Assembly: GCA_016630955.3 (NCBI GenBank)
Contig: CM049987.1
Location: 806,001 to 870,000 of the forward strand
Direction of reading: 5' to 3'
Origin: Didymella arachidicola
Taxonomy: Eukaryota > Ascomycota > Dothideomycetes > Pleosporales > Didymellaceae
Length of the DNA: 64,000 nucleotides
Both the position numbers and the translations under genes were made by a program. Position 1 is the first letter of the stretch. Each line of letters begins with the position of its first letter. Below the pieces are notes generated by a model, which searched no databases, had not been told where the DNA came from, and was given only the letters and a program-made list of their open reading frames with translations. Of this stretch, positions 1 through 9,118 are shown one piece after another.

Positions 1-1
1 T

Positions 2-1441
2 AACGTGAATGTTGAATTTGGGGCTGGCGAGGATGAGGTGGTTGCGTGGAGCGACTTTGGTGCTGCGGTGAAGGTGTGGTGTCTGAGGAGTGGGAGTGTC
101 AAGGAGATTAGGGATCCAAAGTTCTCCGGGAGGGGGTGGGGTTACAGACCGAGTAGCAGTGCTGCTCATGGCATCGAGGTCTCTCGCAGTGAACACTCGG
201 CAAGAGGAGGCGTTATGGCTATGCTATGTCGAACGTGGGGTATGGATGTTCTCATGTTGCTTGCGCCGCGCACCTATGCACAGATCAACCGTGTTGAGCT
301 GCCCACCGTGGATGCGGCGGGGTTGAAGTGGAGTCGTGATGGGAGGTGGATTGCCATTTGGGACGCGCCATCAATTGGGTACAACCTATACATATACACC
401 GCCGACGGGCATCTGTACCGCACAATCACCCGCGAGCCGTCGAACGATGTGAGGGAGTGGGGCGTCGAGGGTCTCGGCATCAAGAGCGTGGAGTGGGTTC
501 CTGGTACGGAATGGCTGGCGGTGGGCGGCTGGGATCGCCGGGTACGTATTCTGTCGACGCGGACCTTTGCACCTGTCGTGTTCTTGGATCACACTGCCGT
601 GATCGATGTTCCTGGCGCGCCTGTCTATTCAGAGCAAGTCGATGGACAGGGCAACAGGTCGTACACCACCACACCTCAGCCTGTAACGCCACCAAAGGCA
701 CCATTGGAGAAGAACGAGACGAGTCTCATGAAACAAGGTATCAGTTTGCTCGCTTTCAACAGCGAAGGCACGCTGTGCGCTACAAGGGATGACTCGACGC
801 CGAGCACAGTCTGGATCTGGGACCTACGCAGTCTACGACCTCGGATGATTCTCATTCAGTACTCACCAGTCAAGACATTGCAGTGGCATCACGACAACCC
901 CGCTCTCCTTCTCATTCAGACTGCCCACAACTCGCCGACTTTGTATCTCTACCAAGCCTCCAATCTCTCAGCGTCAACATCTGCGTCAACATCCGCATCA
1001 GCACCCCCTCCAGCGATCCTCGACCTCTCCTCCCACATCGCTAAACCATCATCTGCGCTCCCAACAAGGTGGACAACATCCTGGCTGCGCACCCCTGCCG
1101 ACAAGAAATCCGCTTTTACCTTGGCCCACCAGACCGGCTACACCTACACCTGGCCATTCGGCAAAGACGTGATCCTACGGTTCGACACACCGGATGGCAG
1201 TGAAGCGAGCGACGACAGCCTGTACGATATTCTGACTGGTCGGAAGCCTACGCCGAGACTGCCCGATAGTGATGGGCCGGATATGGATGATAGTCTACTC
1301 GCGGAACAACAGCTCGTAACGGAGGATGAGGGGTATAGGATGAGTTTTGAGGATACATTCAGGGGTAAGATGAGGGAGGTGACAGATCACAGGAGGGAGA
1401 TCAGCGTATCGGATGAGAGTGGACTGGACGAGATGTTTTGA
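2..1441 (+). CDS. WDR8/WRAP73-like WD40-repeat protein, 5' partial
   Basis: The reading frame is open to the left edge, so the N-terminus lies outside the window; about 479 codons are visible, ending at TGA. WD-type blades can be seen: LKWSRDGRWIAIWD near residue 110, then VEWVPGTEWLAVGGWDRRVR near 165, and STVWIWDLRSLRPRMIL near 270. The order and wording (a YNLYIYTADG segment, AVGGWDRRVRILS, then a central insertion and a late blade with WIWDLRSL) resemble WRAP73/WDR8. In fission yeast and animals that protein acts at the spindle pole body or centrosome in microtubule anchoring. The Ser/Thr-rich stretch near residue 330 (repeated STSAS) and the acidic C-terminal tail are low complexity. No intron is needed in the visible part. 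The family call rests on residue patterns only; a different WD40 scaffold is possible. Confidence 0.75.
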   Translation, partial: NVNVEFGAGEDEVVAWSDFGAAVKVWCLRSGSVKEIRDPKFSGRGWGYRPSSSAAHGIEVSRSEHSARGGVMAMLCRTWGMDVLMLLAPRTYAQINRVELPTVDAAGLKWSRDGRWIAIWDAPSIGYNLYIYTADGHLYRTITREPSNDVREWGVEGLGIKSVEWVPGTEWLAVGGWDRRVRILSTRTFAPVVFLDHTAVIDVPGAPVYSEQVDGQGNRSYTTTPQPVTPPKAPLEKNETSLMKQGISLLAFNSEGTLCATRDDSTPSTVWIWDLRSLRPRMILIQYSPVKTLQWHHDNPALLLIQTAHNSPTLYLYQASNLSASTSASTSASAPPPAILDLSSHIAKPSSALPTRWTTSWLRTPADKKSAFTLAHQTGYTYTWPFGKDVILRFDTPDGSEASDDSLYDILTGRKPTPRLPDSDGPDMDDSLLAEQQLVTEDEGYRMSFEDTFRGKMREVTDHRREISVSDESGLDEMF

Positions 1442-1639
1442 GATTGTCTGCATTAAGTGTTTGGACATGGGGTTTGGCGTATGGTGTTGGATGATTACAG
1501 TGGACTCAATAGATACCCCTTGCCTTCCTTCCCTTCCAATACTGTATCAGCTCTAGCACCGGACGTTCAGTGACATGCCCCAGGCACCCTTGACTCGCAG
1601 AGAGCCCCCAGCGACATGCTTTCTCAGCCATTCAGCGCT

Positions 1640-2970
1640 CATCTATGACTACCGCTCCTTCCTCACAAGGCAATCTTGGTGAAAACCATCGATTACTCAC
1701 TGTAAAAGGGCCGTAATCCTCCATCCTCTTCGCCTATTGACTCCGTTCATTGGCGCAACGACGTGCTCTGATGCCCTTAGGCTGACTCTCCCTGCACGTT
1801 GGTGGAAACCTATACCTACCACATGCAGCAGTTTATGCATTTCTCATCGAAAACCCAAGGGAAAAGGGCCGGAATCTTGAATCCTTCGTATACCGTGGTA
1901 CACCCTCAGTGATCATGTTCGCCTGCTTTCCCCTTCGAGGGTCTATACCGACATCTCTCCATGCTGTTTTGCCACGTCTACTTCCCGAACACAGCAACTT
2001 TCGTAATAACCATTGATTCCCTATGGTAAAAGGGCCGTACTCCTATCAATCCTTCGAGATTGACCTCGCCCGCTTTTTCCATCCAGACCCGAGTCGATAT
2101 CTCAGACAGCCCTTTCCATGGTGTTTTGCCACCCCAACCTGCCCAACACAGCAATTCTCATGTATTCCATTGAAAGCCCGTGGATAAAGGGCCGTAATCT
2201 CATCGAGATCTTGGAATCCTTCATGCTCGGCTTTGCCTGTTTTCCCCGTCCAGAGCGCATCGATATGTTCAGACACACGAGCTGACTTGCATTCGCCACT
2301 TGCACCTACCGAACACAGCAATTCCTGTGATTCCCATCGAAAGCCCATGGGAAAAGGGCCGCAGTCCCATGTCCCGCACATCCTGTATGCAAATCTTCCA
2401 TGCTGGTCTTCGCCTACTTTCCCCATGTAGAGCACATCGATATGTCAGAATCCTGCGGATTGATTTGCATTCGCCACTTCTACCTGCCGAACACAGCAGG
2501 TTGCGAGTCTCCCATCGAAAGCCCACAGGAAAAGGGCCGCGTCCTGTCATCCTTTGTGGAAATCACCCGTAGTGGTCTTTGCCGGCTTTCCCATTCAAGA
2601 GCACATCAACATCTCCCAAGACGCTCCATGTACCTTGTATTCGCCACGCTCTCCTTCCTCACAAGGAAAGCCTCAGCACAACCGTCGATTTACCATGGGA
2701 AAAGGGCCGCAAACCTGCTTTCTCCACGTCCATCTTCGCCGACTTCGTCGTGGGACGCGGATCGCGGTGCTCATGGACCAGGCGTCGAATCTGGCTCCAG
2801 GAACCATTTGTTTGCCACTGCGTGATCCAGACTTATCTCCGCGCCGAGAAGCTTACCAAACGTCCATCAATTTCTCACAGCAAAAGGGCCGCAAACCCAA
2901 ACGATCAGCCTGCCCCTTCGAGTAACAGATGCAAAGAGTGTGGAAAACGGGTGGCGCTAAAAGGCCCGTC
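1640..2970. repeat. Degenerate tandem repeat, about 8 units of roughly 165 bp
   Basis: The core AAAAGGGCCG recurs at about 1704, 1862, 2028, 2185 (one base changed), 2352, 2530, 2700 and 2882, giving unit lengths of 158, 166, 157, 167, 178, 170 and 182 bp. A weaker variant (AAAAGGCCCG) lies near 2959. Other parts of the unit also recur in register: CGAACACAGCA (about 1986, 2309, 2486, with CCAACACAGCA at 2146), CCATCGAAAGCCCA just before the core, and a CATCGATATGT-like block. The first and seventh units share CTCCTTCCTCACAAGG, which hints at subfamilies. Unit lengths are not multiples of three and frames do not carry over between units, so this is noncoding minisatellite-like DNA between two genes. 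Confidence 0.85.
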
Positions 2971-3444
2971 TTCAGCTCCTGCAACCACCGTCGGCCGTCC
3001 AAAGGTTCGGAGGCGCACATCGGCGCGGCAGCGCCTCGGGTATTCGGCGAGCGATCGACCAAAGTTCAACCTACTGCATAGAGTAAGTCTGTAAGAGCGT
3101 TGATTGCGGTGCGCTAGAGTTGCCCTTCCTTAGCGTCATCTGTGGGTCAGTGCGCACCGAGCCCGAAATGCGATAGGCGGGTTGTCCACGAGAGGTTGCA
3201 CAGCGACGTCATAACGGGTTCGCTCAACGGTGACGGTGACGCGACGTTAGCGCTGGCGGGCAGGTTACAGGTTTTGGTGCAGAGCACAGCATGGGGTACG
3301 CGAAGCTGAAGGGACCCCTCAAAAGGAGGTTGCTTAGCTTGCTGCGCGACATCCCATAGCATTAATCCAGGATACACGTTCAAGTTCGCCAGCCTACTGT
3401 TTCGTACCCGCAATCTCATTCGATAAACCCAGACGAAGTACGCC

Positions 3445-3984
3445 ATGGCCAGCAAAGAAGAGAAGCCCACCGAGCAGCCCAAGGGCGGCGACCACATCCC
3501 CGCAACCAACGAGGAGGAAGAAGAGGAAGAGCAAGCGCCCCAGGGCCTTCTGAGCAAGATCGGAGATCCAGTCGGTACGTAGCACGCGAAGCCTGCTTCT
3601 TCGCAACCCTCACCACCTTTCCATTTCTACAAGAGAGCCTGGCCAGGAGGCCCTCACCAGCTCAACCCTCTCCATTACCCTCCTCCCATCAGCACCCTAA
3701 CAACCACAGGCAACGTCCTCGGCACTGTCCTCCGCCCCGTTGGCGCACCCGTCGAGAAGGGTCTCACAGGCCCATTGGGCAACGCACTAGGCGGCGCAAC
3801 ACGGCCCGCACTCGGACCCTTGATGGGCGAGAAGCACGAGCGGTCGGAGCTGCTGGGCGGCGACAACAAGGACAGCTACGAGAGCAAGCCGGAGAGCATT
3901 GCAGGGAAGGAGCAGACGGGGGAGAACCCGCTGGGCCTGGATCAGACGGGGAGGTGGGGGTTTGCTGACGACGATAAGAAATAA
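3445..3984 (+). CDS. Conserved hypothetical small protein, 134 aa, one intron
   Basis: Exons 3445-3574 and 3710-3984 join in frame (phase 1, GTACGT donor, CAACCACAG acceptor) to give 134 residues. The intron is 135 nt, long for this window. The N-terminus begins MASKEEKPTEQPKGGD and has a run of seven glutamates. The middle is rich in Gly/Pro/Leu with a loose repeat (NVLGTVLRPVGAPV, then PLGNALGGATRPALGPL), and the tail is charged, ending in DDDKK. There is no signal peptide or clear membrane segment. I recognise no named domain, so no function is assigned. The 5' side holds the tandem repeat array; the 3' end converges on the GNAT gene. Confidence 0.7.
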
Positions 3985-4320
3985 GGTTGGAGGTCATTAT
4001 TCAGACTGATGAGCGATTGAGCATTTCAAAATGGAACATTGAATGCATTGATCGTGTTTGTGCACATTGCGCGCCCTGTCGGCTATGAACGTGCAGACAG
4101 TGTGGTGCGATGGTAGATGCGACCCCGTCTGAGATTGCCGTAGTGTTGTAAGGAAAAGAGAATGATTAAACCAGATAACTTTTCATAATGAGAGTGTCAA
4201 AAGCGACATCCCTCCGCCAGAGCTACAGCCAGCCAACGTCCGTTTCTTGAGCATCTTGTAATCGTCAGCGAAAGTGAAGAGTCTGAGGTCGATATACTCA
4301 CCAAGATTCTAGATAGATCT
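3985..4320. other. Convergent 3' region, nothing further seen
   Basis: Between the stop codons of the 134-aa gene (plus) and the GNAT gene (minus). It should hold both 3' UTRs; no further open frame, RNA or repeat is visible. Confidence 0.6.
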
Positions 4321-7188
4321 TCAAAATTGAACCGCTGGGATACTGTGAGGATCAATAACCTCAGACGTGTGCATCTGGAACATGACTTTATCGACAACCT
4401 TTCCGGCCTTGTGTCCAATCTGTGAAAGTCGACCGGCTCTCTTGAACCCGAAGTCACCCATATAGCTAGTAGCCCACTCGACGTCGTCGCCTTTTTCGTA
4501 GTGCACGTTTGCCAGAATGGTCTTGATGGTACGGCTGTGTCCGGTCTTGAGGTACTCATAGGCAGCGACGTACTCATATCCGCCTCTCTTGACGTACGCA
4601 GTGTTGCATGTGTGCGCCATCTGGTCGAGGAGGCATTTGCCCACACCCTGGCGGAGAAAGCCAGGGTGGACATAAACCTCAAGCTCAAACGTAAAGCGGT
4701 ACATTCCAGTCGTATCGGCGAGATCTGTGAGATATGTGAAGCCGACGATTTTCTCGGTAACATAGCCCTGTGGTCCCTTACGCTGGTTACGCTTGCTGAC
4801 TGCCACAAGGCAGGGAAGGCCCAACTGCACAATGCCGTCGATGAATATGCGGATCTGCGCTTCAGTCTGTTCCTCAAGTTCGGAGGCATGCACAGTCTCC
4901 TTGACGTAATAGTTGTAGATCTCCTGTACTATGGTCAGCCGAGGTGTGGAGAGATCACAGCACGAGAAGCTTACCATAATGCCAGAGATATCAGCAGGAC
5001 CGACAGGGCGAAGGTATATGTTTGCCTTCGGCCTCAACCGCTGGTCTGGAAGTGGTGGTCCTTCGTACGTGGATCTGGGTGTTGGCCTGTTGCGCCTAGC
5101 GTGCTGTCGGCGTTGCTTTTCGACTTTGATGGCTTCGACCATGGCGATCCGTTCTTTCACGCAAAGCATGGCGTAAGGACACTCCAGCTCGTTGTCTTTG
5201 TCATCTTGATCGATCCTCGCTTCCGGAACAACGATGGTTGACATAAAGCAGTTGCTAGGATGACCATCGCTCCATCGCTCCCAGTACGGCAGACTCTCCG
5301 TGACGTCAATGTCGCTCAGAGGAGCAGGCGCGCGGTGCCGCACCTCTTCCCAGAACTTGCGTGGCGGGGTTCCATCGATGGTCTCGTGAAGCCAGTAACG
5401 CGGTACCAGGTCTTTGTTCGTCCACCTACCATCTTCACCTTGTAGTCCGAGAAAGTCTGGCGAGGCAATGTCCATGAGCTTGGTGCAGTCCTTGCTTTGT
5501 TCATTCGCCCACAGCTCGATCACCTGACCGAAGTGGCGACTTGTGAATCCTCTGCGAGCGGCCCAATCTTCTGGGGCAGGCAACCAGTCACCGGACCAGT
5601 CCATCAGCTTCTTTACGTCGTAGGAAGGATCGCCGTTGCTGTCAGACTTGAAGTTGACTCCACCATCGCTCTGACTACCAGCAGATAGCACTTTGGGTAT
5701 GTCTCGCGACTTAATCCATACATGCTTTCCCTTCGGCGGCTTTGACGTTCTCGGCCAATTAGGAATGTCGCGTCTGGGTGATGAATGAAACTTTTTAAGC
5801 TGAGGGCTTTTACGTGCAACCTGAGCCGGGGCCTTTAGGGGCTCTTCGGTTGTTGGAGGTGAGGGTGGTGTGTCGATCTTTGGTTTGGTGTCGCATCTGA
5901 TCAATATTAGAAAAAAAACTATGTTGAAAGGAGAGGGTGCTCACGGAGACACTTGAATTTGAGCAGGCTTGCTTGTTTGAGACTTGATCGAGGCCAGCGG
6001 GTCAACGCCGCCTACGAAGCCAGGATTGACACTCTCGCTCAGACCGTTGCAGTTTACATTCATTGACGGCCAGTCTTGCCTTGATACGGGAGAGTCGTTC
6101 CTCGAGACTTTGACTTGGTCCAGGTTGATGCCTTCCCTGCATGGCTCTTTATGTTCGCATTGTTCTGAGACCACCGCCTGCTTCCCTGGTGAAGGGGCCT
6201 CCTCATCTTGCGAAGTGAACTGCATGGATATTAGGGTCTTCAGCGAAAACGTGGACGCTGCGACGTAAGAATTCCAGTGTGAATGGCACAGTAGATACTT
6301 GCGTAGTGATAGATGTTGATGTGAGGGTGTGAGTTGCGGCGTTATCTTAAACACATCTTATTCTCAAGGGAAGAGCGCCGGCATAGTGACATTACTTGAT
6401 CACAAAGAAAGGAGGAGAAAGTATGGCTTATATGGATCATTGCACTTACCACGGTAGGACCAATGTTCGGCTCAGACAGCAACGCAGGGTACTTTTTGCG
6501 CAAGTGTGGTGGTATGGACGCACGTGCAGGAGTTGCGCTCATGTCTACAGACTGGAGTTCGCCTTTGGGCTTACGGTTCTTGTGGTTCTTGCGGTTCTTA
6601 CGATTGGATCGAGGCTTCTTCGCGACAGCGTGGACGTGGACGTGGTCTCGTGGAAGTGGGCTGTTCGGTGGTTCAGGTCGGCTGCTGTGCTGTGGTGTGA
6701 CGCAGGTACGTGCCTCGACAGGTGCTTCTGGCTGGACAATGGTAGCCTTGAGCTCTTCTTGACAAACGGATTGGCTTTGGCCAACCTCTGGAGGCTCTTG
6801 CGCTGCAGCAGTTTCGGTGTCGAGCGGTACAAAGTTGAGAACTTTGCGAGCGCGGTTACGTCTCTTAGGCTGTTGTGTGAGTCAGAATCTGTGGGAAGGT
6901 GCAAGAGCCAATGTGAACACAAGAGGAGGGGAAGTTATGGAAGCTCAGGTTTTGATCAGTGTGTGTTGACCGAAGCGGCATAGGGCCGCAGGTGAAACAG
7001 GCAGTAAGGCGTTGGGCGTTACTCTCACCTACTTCTCGCGCACCGACAGCCTCCTTTTGCTGCCAAGTCAGTTGATCATTGAGGACATTCAGCTGCTCTC
7101 GGCGAGGTTGCATGCTGGCTTTTGAGGGTGCTGGTGTATGCGGAAATGGAGCTATGCCATCATCAGGGCATGATGCGAAGTGAGCCAT
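4321..7188 (-). CDS. GNAT-family N-acetyltransferase with long disordered N-terminus, five exons
   Basis: Exons on the minus strand are 7188-7033, 6869-6450, 6219-5945, 5896-4975 and 4923-4321. The lengths 156, 420, 275, 922 and 603 nt join in phase to 791 residues. The start is MAHFASCPDD; a TTG-started extension upstream is rejected. Residues 1-280 are low complexity, with a basic Arg/Lys/Asn-rich block near 155-175 and an IPPHLRKKYPALL motif near 170-185. A GNAT fold spans about 577-760: YLRPVGPADISGIMEIYNYY, then a beta-strand with LEVYVHPGFLRQGVGKCLL. RQGVGK, near residue 682, fits the acetyl-CoA pyrophosphate loop (R/QxxGxG/A). Introns 1 (163 nt) and 2 (230 nt) are unusually long and could hide a small exon; introns 3 (48 nt) and 4 (51 nt) are typical. 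The substrate is unknown. Confidence 0.8.
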
Positions 7189-7866
7189 GGCAGGAAGGAA
7201 CGTCCAACACAACTCGAAGGACCAAGAAGGTTGCTTAGCAGAGATGGACAGCAGAGACTAGATTGGTGTGAAGTGTGGTGTAGAGGGGGTTGATACCCAA
7301 AACCTAGGTTTTCGTACTGCTGCCCTCCCCGCTTCTGTAGAGGTTCGTGGTGAGTCTGCGCTGAAGGGGATGATATCAAAAACCTAGGTTTTTGTACCGA
7401 TGGCCTGCCTGCCACTTCTGTGGAGGTTCGTGGTGAGAGAGGACTGCGCATCACATCACCGCAATATTAGCTAGCTCCTATGAATAGACCTGGGATCATT
7501 TGAAGAACCAAGGTTATTCAGAGAGGCCAGAGGCACTGTCGGGAGGTAAGTCCAGGCTGAGATGGCCAAAGCCATGTCTCTAGCATTCCACGCAGCGCCC
7601 TTCCCATGATGATGGATCTTTGCAGAATGACATCAGGTCTCCATCAGAACAGGAAGCTATCATAACAGTAATAATAACAGCAATCTGGCAAGAGTCCAGC
7701 TGATATCCGTTGACTTCAGGTGTTGTTCTCGGGAGGGTTGTGAACGGAAACAGTCGATGTTGTTGAGGCAACATTTGCCGAGAAGCAGCTCCACCCTAAC
7801 ATCGAAGTTGTTTCTTGCTCTGGCAGGCAGGCAGCAGACATATACATCAGAATCAAACAAGTCAAA
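7189..7866. promoter_or_regulatory. Divergent promoter region, GNAT gene / arl2
   Basis: This 678-bp region lies between the start codons of two outward-facing genes and must hold both promoters. Its most visible content is a duplicated block of about 80 bp carrying palindromes (listed separately). No other gene is seen. Confidence 0.55.
7292..7438. repeat. Two direct repeats of about 80 bp, each with a CCTAGG-centred palindrome
   Basis: Copy 1 has AAAACCTAGGTTTT at 7299-7312 and copy 2 has AAAAACCTAGGTTTTT at 7378-7393. Each is followed by a diverged spacer and then by TTCTGTRGAGGTTCGTGGTG. The palindromes are perfect and the surrounding block is repeated at a spacing of 79-80 bp. Position in a divergent promoter suggests, but does not show, a dimeric binding site. 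Confidence 0.8.
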
Positions 7867-8664
7867 ATGCTGTCGATATTACGGAAAGCGCGGTTAAAGG
7901 ACAAGGAGATGCGCATCTTGATGCTGTGGGTGTCTAAAGATTCCATTGGTATTGTTGAAAACTGACTGCAGAAGGGGCTTGGACAATGCCGGAAAGACGA
8001 CCATTGTGAAGAAGATCATGAATGAAGATGTCAACAGTGTGAGCCCAACACTAGGCTTCATCATCAAGACAATAGAGTACGATGGGTATGTTCGCTGTCC
8101 TAACTCGGGAAGATGAGATGCTGATGACAAAGATACAAATTGAACATATGTACCACACCTGCTTGATTCCGGCTGGGTATGCATCGACTGATAACGCAGG
8201 GGACGTCGGCGGCCAAAAGACGCTGCGCACGTACTGGAAAAACTATTTCGAGAAGACTGACACGCTCATCTGGGTGGTCGATGCCACCGACCGTGAGCGA
8301 GTAGGCGATTGTCGGCATGAGCTTGCAGGACTGCTACTCGAGGAGGTAGGCGGCCATGTTGTGGCTCATCAAAACAAGCTGACAAGGCCAGCGACTATCG
8401 GGCGCAAGTCTGCTAGTGTTCAAAAACAAGAGCGACGTTTCCGGCGCCATGAGCGAGGATGAGGTCCGCCAGGTGGGTGCTGGCGTTGGTGTTGGGACGG
8501 GTTGCTAGGCCAATGATACTGACGACACGCAGGGACTCGGGCTCGACGCCATCAAGACACACAAGTGGACAATCATGAGCTGCAGCGCCATGACCGGGCA
8601 TAACCTGCAGGAGGGGTTGCAGTGGGTGGTACAAGACGCGAAGGCACGGCTTTTTCTGTACTGA
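7867..8664 (+). CDS. arl2: Arl2-type ADP-ribosylation factor-like GTPase, six exons
   Basis: Exons 7867-7925, 7975-8085, 8133-8149, 8200-8345, 8392-8472 and 8533-8664 (59, 111, 17, 146, 81 and 132 nt) give 181 residues, the usual Arl2 length. The protein starts MLSILRKARLKDKEMRILML. The GTPase motifs are complete: P-loop GLDNAGKTT (21-29), switch I region SPTLGFIIKTIEY, WDVGGQ (63-68), NKSD (123-126) and SAMTG near 152. Exon 3 is a 17-nt microexon encoding YKLNI plus part of W; without it the conserved DGYKLNIWDVGG segment is broken. Arl2 (yeast Cin4, fission yeast Alp41) works with tubulin cofactors in alpha/beta-tubulin folding. It has no Gly2, so N-myristoylation is not expected. Several introns are 46-60 nt. 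The GNAT gene is divergent upstream. Confidence 0.93.
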
Positions 8665-9118
8665 TCTTTATCAATGCTGCTCGGGAGCAAGGGGCACACC
8701 TAGTCCTGGACGTAGTCGCACCTACGCTAATGAACGGCTCCCGCCCAAGTGCCTCAAGTGTGTGGAGAACAACAAACATTAAACAAGCTGCTGCGTGACC
8801 TGAACCCATATCCCAACACCTGCTTCTGTGTCCCTCGTGCTCAAACGCTGCCCGCCGCCGTCACCAGCAGATCAACGTTTCAGCGCGTTGAAACTCCGGG
8901 GATACTGACAGGACGCTTCGACGCTTAGACCAGGCATGCACTGAGCACTCGAAGCAACTAAACGACTCTCTAGCCTCGATTCCGCCCAGGATTGCCTAAG
9001 TGCTGGGCAGCTTCATTCTCAACGCGTTGGTGTCTTAATTAGAGCACGGCCGCATTGGGAGCTGTGTCTTAATAGTGTTTACTCGAGGCCGCTTGCTGAT
9101 CAACAGCAAACCGCGACC
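8665..9118. other. Intergenic region between arl2 and the DUF4045/gelsolin gene
   Basis: 454 bp holding the arl2 3' region and the promoter of the next gene. No open frame with family resemblance, no tRNA and no repeat are seen. Confidence 0.5.

Noticed and set aside
1640..2970. Coding-repeat hypothesis for the tandem array (frames with GKGP or SHRKP peptides)
   Set aside because: Unit lengths are 157-182 bp and change frame between units, and stops interrupt every frame.
4501..5241. 246-codon plus-strand frame across the GNAT gene
   Set aside because: It is the complement of the GNAT coding exons, which show a clear conserved domain and correct splice phases.
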